Part shown: positions 8,692 to 19,300 of the stretch, in pieces | Layout: every line of letters starts with the position of its first letter | Position numbering within the stretch: position 1 is the stretch's first letter | DNA from: Pavlovales sp. CCMP2436 | Taxonomy: Eukaryota > Haptophyta > Pavlovophyceae > Pavlovales | Length of the DNA stretch: 22,620 nucleotides | Direction of reading: 5' to 3' | NCBI GenBank assembly: GCA_026770615.1 | Contig: MU631320.1 | Coordinates: 395,059 to 417,678 of the forward strand | Notes under the pieces: generated by a model | Told to the model about the DNA's origin: nothing | The model's database searches: none | The model's input: only the letters and a program-made list of their open reading frames with translations | Program-made: the position numbers and the translations under genes

Positions 8692-9940
8692 ATGGAATCC
8701 GTCCTACCTAAATCATTCGAATTTGACAAAAAATCGCGACATCGTCAAAAGCAGAGGCTACAAGGATCACATTGGCACCAACTTCTGGCGTCAGTTATAC
8801 CGGTTGTGGCCGTATTATTTTCCAATTACCAAGTGGATCGAGCGGTGTCTATTTCAATCCCAAGAATCTTCTCTTCACTACACTCTTCGGTCGACTGTTG
8901 CGGCTTCAACTGCTTACGTTCTCGATGGATCAGGATATTCGCCTATCCAATCTATCGATATACATTTTGGATCGGTCCATGTACCTTCGCTTACTGACGC
9001 GCATATCTATGGCAACATGTTGCTTGATCATATTTGTTCTGCTTCAGATCGTGGTACAAGTCTAAGCTCGATGGGGTGCGCAGATGCCGTGGGTGTAGCA
9101 GTAGCAGCTGTAACTACACCACGTAACGGTAGAGCGATGGCGTTAGCGTCTGGGTCAAGTATCGACGTCGCAATCCCCCTTCTTGGATTATTTGGACCCG
9201 GTATGTGTAGCAAGGCTATTGCTTTATCGTTACTTAACGACGATATCTGCATCGAGATTCAATTAAACCCTATCTTTTCATGGGTCACAGGGTCCCCTCT
9301 TGTAGTAGGCAATGTTGTGATGGAGCAAGTACAACTTCAATCGGAGGTTATTCGCCTCGATTTAGCAGTAGAACAAGGAATTCTATCCAAAACGCCTAAC
9401 GGTATTATGGCTATCCCCACCGCAGACGTAATGTGTTATACAACCACTGTAGCAGCTAACAGTGGAGCGATCTCGTGGAATATCCCATGTCGAGCGAAAT
9501 CGGTCCAGAGTGTTATCATCGTCATGTCCTCGTTATCTAATTCTACAACCTCAACCGATAAATCGAGCACTACTTTCACACGAGCGGGAATGACTTCTTA
9601 CAGTTGGAGAGTTGGGGGTTATCGAGTCCCATCGATTCCTGTATCTAATACCGTTGAAATGAGAAGTGAATTGTACAAGGCTTCGTGTATTGAATGCTTC
9701 GATTAATCCTTCGTCAGTGACTCAGGCACAGAACGAAATGAAGCGTTCGCAGTGGCGATTGGGCTCGATGCCTTCCAAAATCAAGATATCGTGCTAGACG
9801 GCACATCGTTAGCATCTTTGTCAGGAATTTTGTTCGAAGCAAATATTGCGTCTAACAATAGCGCCCTCACTATGTTCGCTTATCTGGTGTGTGATAAAAT
9901 ATTATCAATATCAGAAGGACTACTAAGCTATGGAAATTAA
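8692..9940 (+). pseudogene. Probable double-jelly-roll major capsid protein, frame-broken
   Basis: Likely the main shell protein. The ATG at 8692 starts PKSFEFDKKSRHRQ. Near 8755 the coding frame moves by one (LAPTSGVSYTGCGRIIFQLP, then GVYFNPKNLLFTT), and near 8882 it moves again (STVAASTAYVLDGSGYSPIQ), staying open through GNMLLDHI and SYSWRVGGYRVPSIPVS to TAA at 9704-9706. The sequence then continues with ERNEAFAVAIGLDAFQNQD to TAA at 9938-9940. The full span would be about 415 residues, within the usual PLV capsid range. Identification rests on size, beta-rich Gly/Ser/Thr composition, position next to the ATPase (20 bp downstream) and general resemblance to PLV capsid proteins, not on a catalytic motif. 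The first 55 or so codons of the long frame starting at 8723 are out of frame. Confidence 0.65.
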
Positions 9941-9959
9941 AACATATACTATATATTAA

Positions 9960-10841
9960 ATGAATGTTGTAGAGATCGAAAAGAATGATATCCCGCTAAC
10001 AATACCTAAGTTTAAGAATGATATCCCGCTAACAATACCTAAGTTTAAGAATGATATCCCGCTAACAATACCTAANNNNNNNNNNAATGATATCCCGCTA
10101 ACAATACCTAAGTTTAAGAATGATATCCCGCTAACAATACCTAAGTTTAAGAATGATATCCCGCTAACAATACCTAAGTTCAACGTGGATAATCAACTTC
10201 ATCCTCGAATTCCTTTTCCTTTATCTGGATGTATGAACAAATTACATAGCCTAATGTTTAGCGGTGGCCCCGGGAGTGGAAATAGTTCAATGCTCACCAC
10301 TTTTCTGACGCAGACATCCCCACCAATTTAAAAAAATATATTTGATTTTGTATATTTATTTATACCCGAAAATTCTTCCAAAAGTATGGAAAATTCTCCG
10401 TTTAAAAATCATAGTCGTCTATATCATGAACTTACTTATGATACAATTACTGAAGTCGAGCACGAAATAGAAAATAATGCCAACAGTAATAAAATTAGTC
10501 TCGTCATAATGGATGACTTGGCCGCCTCAATGAAAAATATTGAACTTCAACGGACACTTGTAAGATTCTTGTGTAATCGAAGACATCTTCGAATGTCGTT
10601 TTGGGTAGTAGTACAATCATATATACAACTTCCTTTAACCGTTAGAAAAAATATCAATAATTTATCATATTCAGACCAAGCAGTAAAAAAAAAATTATGT
10701 CAATAACCGACGAGGTAAACGTAGATAGTAAAGGTTTTGAAGCATATTTAATACATGTATTCAAACCAGACGAAAAAATAAGACCGAGCATTTATGTTTA
10801 TCGATGAAGATGATTTTTTTTTAATAGATTCAACCGTTTAA
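9960..10841 (+). pseudogene. HerA/FtsK-type genome packaging ATPase, frame-broken
   Basis: DNA-packaging motor ATPase of PLVs, virophages and NCLDVs. After an N-terminal repeat block the protein has PFPLSGCMNKLHSLMFSGGP and a Walker A of the form GGPGSGNSS, where the catalytic Lys of GKS/T is Asn (codon aat). An in-frame TAA at 10329-10331 is followed in the same frame by KNIFDFVYLFIPE. Walker B is KISLVIMDDLA, and VRFLCNRRHLRMSFWVVVQS is the typical downstream helix and strand with Gln. A shift in the A-run near 10690 leads to TDEVNVDSKGFEAYLIHVF, and a further shift near 10790 to an acidic tail ending in TAA at 10839. The capsid gene lies 20 bp upstream. Confidence 0.85.
9981..10181 (+). 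repeat. 33-bp coding tandem repeat in the ATPase, with an assembly gap
   Basis: Six visible copies of a 33-base unit (aagaatgatatcccgctaac...) encode KNDIPLTIPKF. Ten Ns at 10076-10085 fall inside the array where only 7 bases are needed to complete the unit, so the gap is a placeholder and the true copy number is unknown. A family member without expansion would have one unit at this position. Confidence 0.97.
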
Positions 10842-10876
10842 CAATACAATACTAAATATCTTTCCATACTATAGAC

Positions 10877-11734
10877 ATGTCCGAATCTATCGAAAAATTA
10901 AATGGTTGGAAACGAGACACTGTACCAAATTCTAAATATATTTTTCTGCTAAATGGTAAGCCATACAACGGAGCTTTCAATCGTCGATATGTGGGTAAAA
11001 TAATTACATACTACACTGGTCGAGCACGAAGTCGTTACTCATTGCAATTAGAGTATATCTCAAAAGGTTTTACTGTTGAAGATCAACCAGTCACTACAAT
11101 GATGGAAAGATGGCTTTTTAAAGATCCTCTAAAACCGGTTCGATTTCAAGAAAAACATCCGATAATAAACGAAGTCCCAATGTACGGTAATATAGTCTGT
11201 CACAATGGTATCGAAAACGAAACAGTCCGTCCAGCAATATTATGTTATAACATAGTAAGTAAAAACCCTTTCAATGGACAAACAAACGTTTTGGCTACAA
11301 ACTATGATAGTCGAATGAATGAAATGGAAAAACAACGGCGCGATCTTTTGAAAACAACCGTTAAAGACGAGGGAGCAGTTTTAACAAATCGCGCTTTAAA
11401 AGCACCTGTTGATCGAGCGGCGGTTCGAAAATCTTTGATATCATCAATCGAAAATTATAAACGTAGCGATCGATGTATCTGAACTTTTTCCAACAATCCC
11501 CCAAGAACCAGTCGAACAACCTTTTATAATAAAACGCAGTTCGTTACTTTCAGGCAAAAAAGCAGATGCTTATCTTGATAAAAACTTTAATGAAATTAAA
11601 AAATATATTGAAACATTACCTGATAGAAATATGAACTCAATAGTTGATAAAGTGACAGAAAATTCAAAGTTAATAAAACCAGAGCTATAAAATATATCGC
11701 GAATACTCCCGAAGTTTATAATCGCAATGAATAA
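10877..11734 (+). pseudogene. Unrecognised viral protein between ATPase and penton genes
   Basis: ATG at 10877 opens 201 codons (from MSESIEKLNGWKRDTVPN) rich in Lys, Arg, Asn and Tyr, with no transmembrane segment. Near 11470 the reading moves frame into ELFPTIPQEPVEQPFIIKRS and a charged helical part (DAYLDKNFNEIKKYIETLPD). Near 11685 it moves again to a short tail (YIANTPEVYNRNE) ending at TAA 11732-11734. The next gene starts 15 bp on. Its place between packaging ATPase and penton suggests a virion-assembly role, but I cannot name a family. Confidence 0.6.
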
Positions 11735-11749
11735 AATCTTCTCTTATAT

Positions 11750-12526
11750 ATGGACATGGATAACGTACCCTATCCATTATTTTTATCAAGTCAAACGAGT
11801 GATATTAGTGATCCTTCAGTCGGTAAGTTTCAATGGAACTTTGACAAAAGTATAGTACCTAGCTCAGATAAGAGCGATTTATTTATACGACTTTATAATA
11901 TTTAAATGTCCCATCAGTTTCCCAATGTATATGGAGAAGGCCAATCGTTAAATTTGTTCTATGCACAAACACCAACCGTTTTCTATACAATTACGATAGA
12001 CTCAGGGTATTATGCCGATGTTGGAGCGATCACAACAGCCATGTCATCAAAATCAGCTATTCGTGTTGATAATGGTGTATCTTTTCCAACTCCGTTATCG
12101 TTTACTGTTTTCTCTGCTACCACAAGGATTATGTCAATTGATAACACTAACGCATCACTAGATTTAACAATTCTCCCGACGGGATTAGCGTTACGTTTCA
12201 GTATATGTATTCAGTCTTTAACAACTACCAAAACGCTAGTACCTTGGGATATTCTCTTTCCAAAGCAAATTTACATATGTTCTAACAAATCTTTACAATT
12301 AGATAACTCGAATGATAGCCCTCTAATGACGTCCAGAATAATAATTGCCTCGATAGCAAACAACGCGAACTATGGCGACATTATACCATTTGAACGCCCT
12401 TTCATAACTCAGCTGTTGCGTAACAAAAGTATCGATTATATTGATATCGAAATGACCGATGAAAATTTTACACCTCTACCGTTTTACAATACATTTGCGT
12501 TAACTTTTATGTTTTATAAAGATTAG
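11750..12526 (+). pseudogene. Probable penton / minor capsid protein with in-frame TAA
   Basis: ATG at 11750 begins MDMDNVPYPLFLSSQTSDI, a usual style of start for PLV minor capsid proteins. TAA at 11903-11905 interrupts the frame, which resumes at once with MSHQFPNVYGEGQSLNLFY, then FYTITIDSGYYADVGAITTA (a motif I associate with the penton family) and a beta-rich remainder to TAG at 12524. Total span is about 258 codons. The single-jelly-roll vertex protein call rests on these motifs and on gene order after the ATPase. The stop overlaps the stop of the convergent lipase gene by three bases. Confidence 0.6.
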
Positions 12527-13300
12527 TCAAGATTGTTTAAATTGTGTGCGTCTAAAAAACCTTTACCTCTGTTTTCTACAGTTATCGAATTACTGTTTTG
12601 AAATTTTCTTAATAAACTAACCAAATCCCCACGTGTACGAATATCTAACTGCCTAGAAGACACCGCTTTAATCAAATGATAAGGCGAAGCACCTTTATTA
12701 TAAGTAAGAACGTACGCATTAGGACCGCTACAAATCTCCGCCAACCAACCACCTAAGCTATGACCAACGTGGTCTGGGATAGTATTATATTTTAGTTGCG
12801 TCTGTCTAGTAATCAATTTAGCAGACCAGACTCGTGGGTCTAAACTCGAATAATTAAAAGCGAGTTAAAAAATCACTTATTAAAAAATCTTTAGCATTAG
12901 ACGAACCTCGGTATAATATCAAAGCTTTCCCATCTCTGGTAAAAACATTGGTCTCATTATTTGATAAATCAACATTATGATTGTAAACTATATTTATCTT
13001 TTTTTCCATAGAATCCTGATCAGTGTAGGAAGCTTTTAAGAATAGCATCGCATTTTATAATAGTGGGTTTTCCTCAACAGCATCTACAGATATATATTTA
13101 TTCGATCCAGTATTTATATATCTATTGAACAAAATAGTGCTTCTTGTAGGTCTACCAAAATATGAATTTCGTTGTTTTCTAATTTGTCCAAACATAGTAT
13201 ATATATAACGGATTAAAAAAATCTCCGCTGTATTATAAGATGTCGGTTTTTGGCGAACAAGCGTTTTTACTATTAACGGATAACACAATTTCGAATACAT
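12523..13300 (-). pseudogene. Class 3 lipase-like protein, frame-broken
   Basis: Minus-strand alpha/beta-hydrolase of the lipase class 3 type. From ATG at 13300 the protein runs (FGQIRKQRNSYFGRPTRS) to an in-frame TAA at 13055-13057, and resumes in the same frame (AMLFLKASYTDQDS), including KALILYRGSSNAKDF, typical of the strand before the oxyanion region. A shift in the T-run near 12866 leads to SSLDPRVWSAKLITRQ and the nucleophile elbow DHVGHSLGGWLAEIC (GxSxG). A His near the C-terminus (LDAHNLNN) could complete the triad. Lipases of this class are known in some virophages; a role in membrane entry or exit is inferred. The frame is also open upstream of 13300 (NEFNELPNAVYY), so the start may lie further out. 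Confidence 0.75.
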
Positions 13301-14495
13301 GTAATAAACAGCATTAGGCAGTTCGTTAAATTCGTTGAAAACTGAAACAAATAATAGAATAGATCAAATAGATTCTTCCATTAGTACAACGAATGGAAAT
13401 TTAACAATAACAAATGGAAATTTAGAAATAACAAATGGAAGAATAGAAATTATAGATAGTAAAATATCTGTAGTACATACTGAATTGACACCATCAAACG
13501 AAGGTATTAATCTGAGACTCTTGTCATCCGAATATATTAGTTCAGAAAATTCTCAAAATAATTCTATAGCAAATACAGATTTATCAAAAGGAGAATTTAA
13601 TAATTATCTTACAACTCAAGCAATCAAAGATTTGCTTCAGGACGCAGCTAACGCAGTTATCAATAATGCCCTTAATGAATTGGGTGATATCAAAAACATC
13701 GTTGGAGCTACTTTAATATCTGGCGGTATGACATTAGGCGGCCAGGTCGTGAACAAGATTGACGAGGGATTTTTGAATTTAGACGGTAGAGTAATATCAA
13801 ATTCAAATGCTATTGATATTATAAAGAATGATATAACAGACATCACAACACTAGTAGACACAAAAGCAGATAAATCAGTAGTAGAACCTTCAAATATTAG
13901 ATATGATAGCATGATTTCATCATATACCAACAAATTTAATAATTATTACACAATTTAAGACACTGATACTTATCTATCTTATAAAGTTAATGGGTCATTG
14001 TTCAACACTTTTAGCAACGTCATTAATACGTCAAATAATCGCTACGATAGCAATATACTCGATTTACAAAATAGACCAAAAAGTTTAAATAATTCTGTAG
14101 TTAATGATCATGATTTTATAAATTTATCAAATGTTGTTTTATCAAATGTTAATAATATCGTTACAAAATTAAATATTTCAGATTACAACTTAAATAATGT
14201 AAATATATCAAGCAATTTGACATTAAAATTTAATATTTCGGATCACAATGTCTTTAGCAATATAGTTAATTCTTCAAATAATCGCTACGATAGCAATATA
14301 CTCAAATTACAAAACAGACCAACCAGTTCAAATAATTCAGTAGTTCATGATCAGCATTTCATAAATTTATCAAACGTTGTTTCGTCAAAGTTGAATATAA
14401 CCGATTATAATAGTGATCTTATAGAAATAAACTCAAACATTGATAAAAAAGCAAATATAAATAATATTTTTTATAGATATCAAACATACGATAGA

Positions 14496-14590
14496 GATGC
14501 GTTGGTATAAATTAAACATTTCTGATTTTAATATTCTATCAATGAACGCGTTGATATAAAATTAAACATGTCTGATTTTAATATTCTCAG
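14496..14590 (+). repeat. Tandem duplication of about 48 bp in fibre A
   Basis: gcgttggtataaattaaaca...tttctgattttaatattct is followed directly by gcgttgatataaaattaaac...tctgattttaatattct. The two copies differ by small indels, which put the first out of frame. Confidence 0.8.
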
Positions 14591-15774
14591 CAATGTCATT
14601 AACTCATCAAATAATCGCCACGATAATAGTATTAATCTTAAACATAACATTACCGATTATAATCAAGGTGTTTTACAAATTAAATAGTAATGTAACAACA
14701 ACAAGCAACATAGCAATATCGGCACTTGTTTTATCGACTACGAACGCAGTAGGTTTAGTCACGGCAGGAGCAGCAGTTTCACTAAATACGTTAAATATCG
14801 TAGGTATTAACACATTATTACCAAGCAAATTACCAATCATGGATTTTGATGATTATAGATATAACGCAAATATAAGTTTTGATAATAGATATACAAAGTC
14901 AGAATCAGATAGCCTACTGTCGTTGAAAGTTGATATAGCGACATATAACAACAACAACAGTAATATCACGAATTCTATGGATATAAATGCCAGCAATATA
15001 TCATTAAAAAAAATACTACGGATTTCAAAATTTTAAACAATAATGTTACCAGTTCAAATTTGCGATACGATTCAAATATTATTAATTTATCTAACAACAT
15101 AAATTTAAAAATCAATACGAGCGATTATAACACTAATGATATTGTAATCAATAGTAATATATCATTAAATAAAAACACTACGGATTTCACAATTTTCAAC
15201 AATAATGTAAATAGTTCAAATTTGAGATACGTTTCAAATATTATTAATTTATCTAGCAATATAAATTTAAAAATCAACGCAACCGATTTTAATTTAAATA
15301 ATATTTTTATCAATAGCAATATATCGTTTAAAACAAATCAAAGCGATTTACAATTTTAAACAGTATCGTTAACAGTTCTAATACTGAGCAATATATCAAA
15401 TCTTAACACTCGGGCATTAGCCACCGATGTATATGCTTTATCACTCAACGATAAAATAAATCTAAAAGAGAGTATAATAAACAACGATAGTAAATTATCG
15501 TTAAAAGCAAATTTATCAGGAGCTTCATTTACTGGTATTATATCAACGCCAAATTTGCAAAATGTAGAAAGTCAGATAATTGCGTTAACAACATACACAG
15601 GCGTGCCAGTCGTCAGTAATCTTAAATTTAACGAAGTGGATTATTCGCAACAATTTGACGGATTCATGACAAACCCAAATCTGGTTTTATATACATTGCG
15701 CTAACCGTTTTCTCAACAAATTCCATACGGTACTGTAGTCAACCTGTAAGCCGAGCCTATTGTAAACAGACTTG

Positions 15775-15859
15775 GTAATTTATCAAGTATCATAAATAAT
15801 GGGTCAAGATTATTGATAGCATCACCTGAGGGGGGCACAGGTCTTGGTAAACAGACTTG
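15775..15859 (+). repeat. 85-bp insertion made of a copy of downstream sequence
   Basis: Bases 15774-15844 match 16688-16758 (71 bp with few differences). The inserted copy lies between direct repeats of gtaaacagacttg (15762-15774 and 15847-15859). Taking out one repeat plus the insert leaves an uninterrupted reading frame across the junction. This is direct evidence for a templated insertion of 85 bp (not a multiple of three) that broke the gene. Confidence 0.85.
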
Positions 15860-16302
15860 ATAGTGGCTTTGCGGAATATCGCTTTATTAAAAATGTGGAT
15901 TCCAGTGGAAAAGAAAACTATTTAACGTGTACAGGTGCGTCTGAAGAAATACATAAAATTGAGAGCTTAACAGACATATCCTATATACAGTTTGATGACG
16001 GCATGGTCGAGACACTAATGGATCCTATCACTATACAACATACTATTTTCGGATCGATTACTGGATATAATAGTGGCATTGTTATGTCATTCGATTTTAA
16101 GAATATTACGGACTCAGGATATCAAAAGATATATAGGCGACTATTATGATGCTACAACCAATAGTAATAATGAAAGTGAGCTCGAGGGCATATCAATTTT
16201 ATTTAATTCAACAAATATGCGAGTAAAATTTAGTCGATTAGGCACGTTTAGAAGAACTTTTACTTTAGATATTGTTTAAATATTAAAATACTTTAATATA
16301 TT

Positions 16303-16334
16303 AATGTCTCCAGATTTTAAAATCTAGAGACATT
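16303..16334. terminator. 32-bp near-perfect palindrome between the two fibre genes
   Basis: aatgtctccagatttt is followed immediately by its complement with one mismatch. It lies 24 bp after the stop of fibre A and before the open frame of fibre B, which suggests a transcript-end hairpin separating two genes. Confidence 0.65.
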
Positions 16335-19300
16335 ACGACGTAGTGATATCTAATATTGGACAAGTTGATAGTTATATTGACAGTATCTTACAACCATATG
16401 TCGCAACAGGTGCTCTAATAACTGTGTTAAGATTATTTACATCAACTAATTTAACAACAAACTTGCCACAGATTTATTCAAGCACTTTTTTATTATCTGA
16501 TTTCAAAATATTCTTAAATTCAACATTGGCAGAGACATTAATAGATGATTTGACACTAGCGCTACCAGATAGAAGTGTCGAATATTTGCTTTATAGCAAT
16601 CTGGATACTTCAGGAAACGACAAGCATTTAGATGGTGCTACTACAGAATCTGGTAGAGATATCGATGGAAAGCAATATTTTAGACGTGGTACTTTATCAA
16701 CTATCATAAATAATGGGTCAAGATTATTGATAGCATCACCTGAGGGGGGCACAGGTCTCACAATTTCTGTAGATATTAAACTTTTTCAAACGAATACTAA
16801 TCCGAGTTCATCGGTGTTAGGATTTGGTCGTTTAATAAATGCGTCTTATGCTAATACTTCAACAGATACAACATCAACCGGAGTGTTTCTTCGAGTACAA
16901 TAATCGATGTCAATTATTACTTGGTGACTCAGTCGGATATTTCTCGTTCTTTGTCACATCACCCGAGTTAAGCGCAACAAAATGGACAAATATGGTTCTT
17001 CAAATACCAGCATCAAATTCAAGAGTTCAAATCAAACTTTGGGCGGATGGAATTAGCATACCAGTATCAACTAACTCCGTCAGTATTTGGCTGGTTTTAG
17101 GAACATCAAATACCGGCGTGAATACATTTTATCTGACAGGCAACTATACTTAATCACCATATTTATCTAATATAAAAATTTGGTTAACCGATTTAATTAC
17201 TTCGAGCGATATTGTTAACCGTCGTTTAGGTCTGGTTGATCCACCCATGAATAATGCGATTGTTAAGCAAACGCAAAAATATGTGGATTTCAGAATTTAA
17301 ACGATCAATAACGCTTATATAAACTTTCTGAATGATTACAATAGTGTTTTAATTCGGGCATCTTTGATTTTGAAAAAAAATATTTCATTTAGTTCTGCTT
17401 TAGATTTAATAGCAATAAGTATAGCACCAATCGCATGGTTTAAAGGGTCCTTATTAGCGCTTTACGATGTCGTGGGAAATTTGGCATTACCAACAACTAC
17501 TGCCAACGCAGTGATCTACCCCAATACAACATATTTGCAATCTATTAAATTAGAAAACTTTACGGTAAATGATAACGCTAATGTTCAATTTGCTTTAAGA
17601 GATCTAGATCGGTTTGACGTAAAAGATTATAGTTTTTCGTATATATATATTAACGATTCTGTAGTACCATATTCATACGATTTAATTCTCAGTATAGGAT
17701 TTGCTACAATATTGAACAGTCCTATGCCTTCAGAATTAGAATTCATCCGTGGACTTTCGTTTGATTTGTTAACATTACTGGGACTACAAGCATTAACGTT
17801 GATATTAAATACATTGAATACGAGCACAGGATTAGATCATCTCACTATTGACAACGTCGATTATACACTTGGTGGTGTGACTCGATTCGATTTTACCATT
17901 TCTGAAACGAGATTGTTAACAGTATATATAAATGGTCATAGTGCTAGCGTTCAATTAACAAAACCCATAAATATTATAGGAAAATATAATATTAATCTTC
18001 ATCAAAGAAAATACACATCTGGTGAATCATTTACTAACATTTAAATGTGGCGAAATTGTGTTACGTCAAATAGATTATCGATAGAACATTTAAATTATGA
18101 TAAAGAATATAAAGTTTTAGCGCCATATATTAGACCTACTAAACAATAACTTTATTGTATAAAAATGATACAGGATTAAACAATCTTGTTTGGTCAAATT
18201 TGGTTCTACGTACGGGATCGTCATATTTTGCTATACCTTATAATGAAAACGTGAGTGGTGCTAATTCTCGAGAGGATGGCGCTACGTGTGATGTTATCGT
18301 TCCTTCTAATGCGTATTCTATGGGAATCTACCTGACTTGTAGCGATTCGGTCGCGTTTGGACATTTATTAAGTTACGGTGATCCAAATCAAACGCTAAAC
18401 ATCGGACAGGGTGCGTTTACAATTATATTTGATAGTCTTATCACTTCACAATTCAGTTTAGACGGTTTGAAATTCGATATTGGAGGCGTATCGAATTTCT
18501 TTAAATTTATCGCAAAGGCTTACAAAATTTAGGACAGCTTGCGAAAGTCAACGACTCGATTAAAAAACAGTTTTTGAACCCCACTATCGTAGCGTCCGAT
18601 AACGGTACAAAAATTGGTTGGTCTAAACCATTAGGAGGGTCTGACGATAAAATTTACCCAGATGGATCAAATGATATTGGAATAAATTTCCCTGTTTTTA
18701 TCGTAGAGCCAAACGTAATATATTACAGTCAACTCCCGCCGACATTTGTCAACGAAACTATCAATAGGTCGATGACTATTACAAGACAGATATCGGCAGG
18801 TCAATCAAACATGATAAATTTCAGGTATAATAGTTACACAGCTTTACCAATTTGTATAATATTTTACGCTGCCAGTTTATCAAGATCATGGCTTGGAACT
18901 AATGAGCTTAGTTCAGAAATAGTAGACGTCGTTACATCATTTGTAGAATATATACTTAATGCTAATCTTAATGATATCAGTGGTAGAAATATAACACTTA
19001 TAAGATCTGGGACTGGTACGACTGATACGTTATATAGTGATAGTACTCTGGGAACAGGATACGGATGTATAAAAGTACTGAACCCCTATGCGATATATGC
19101 GAATATTGCGACAACGAATACATTCATATCGATAGCCAGTAAATTATCAAACGCTACTGGAATGCGATTGTTGTTTAAAACAAAATTAAATAATACAACT
19201 GCTAAGGTTACCGCAATTTTTACGATTGGGAAGCTATCTAAGGTGACTGATCTCGAAGTTAATACAATGAGCAGTGGAGCCGGAAATTTATCACGTGGTA

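Larger units (their letters stand above)
13335..16279 (+). pseudogene. Fibre protein A: coiled-coil/tail-fibre repeats then LamG-like region
   Basis: A very long Asn/Ser/Ile-rich protein read in pieces. It starts with heptad-like repeats (TNGNLTITNGNLEITNGRIE), then has recurring units (NVINSSNNRYDSNI; INLKINTSDYN), and twice a phage tail-fibre signature (YTKSESDSLLSLKV near 14890; a variant with TAA inside near 13950). KANLSGASFTGII near 15530 is another tail-fibre repeat motif. The end (about 15860-16279) is beta-rich with MSFDFKNITDSG and looks like a lectin-type domain. Breaks: TAA at 13956, 14508, 15702 and 15747; TAG at 14685; shifts near 14690, 15030, 15360 and 16130. No ATG opens the first segment; the first believable codon is near 13335. 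The likely role is host attachment as a trimeric fibre. Confidence 0.65.

Noticed and set aside
8358..8729. Minus-strand 123-codon frame with four NLLNVQVYVTK repeats
   Set aside because: A 33-bp repeat keeps several frames open. The plus-strand reading gives a basic repeat protein with tight spacing to the capsid gene; the minus frame also overlaps the capsid start.
15357..15359. TAA in fibre A as another in-frame sense-like stop
   Set aside because: The neighbouring repeat shows that the reading shifts by one base here (leading to NSIVNSSN), so the TAA is a by-product of a frameshift and was left out of the TAA count.
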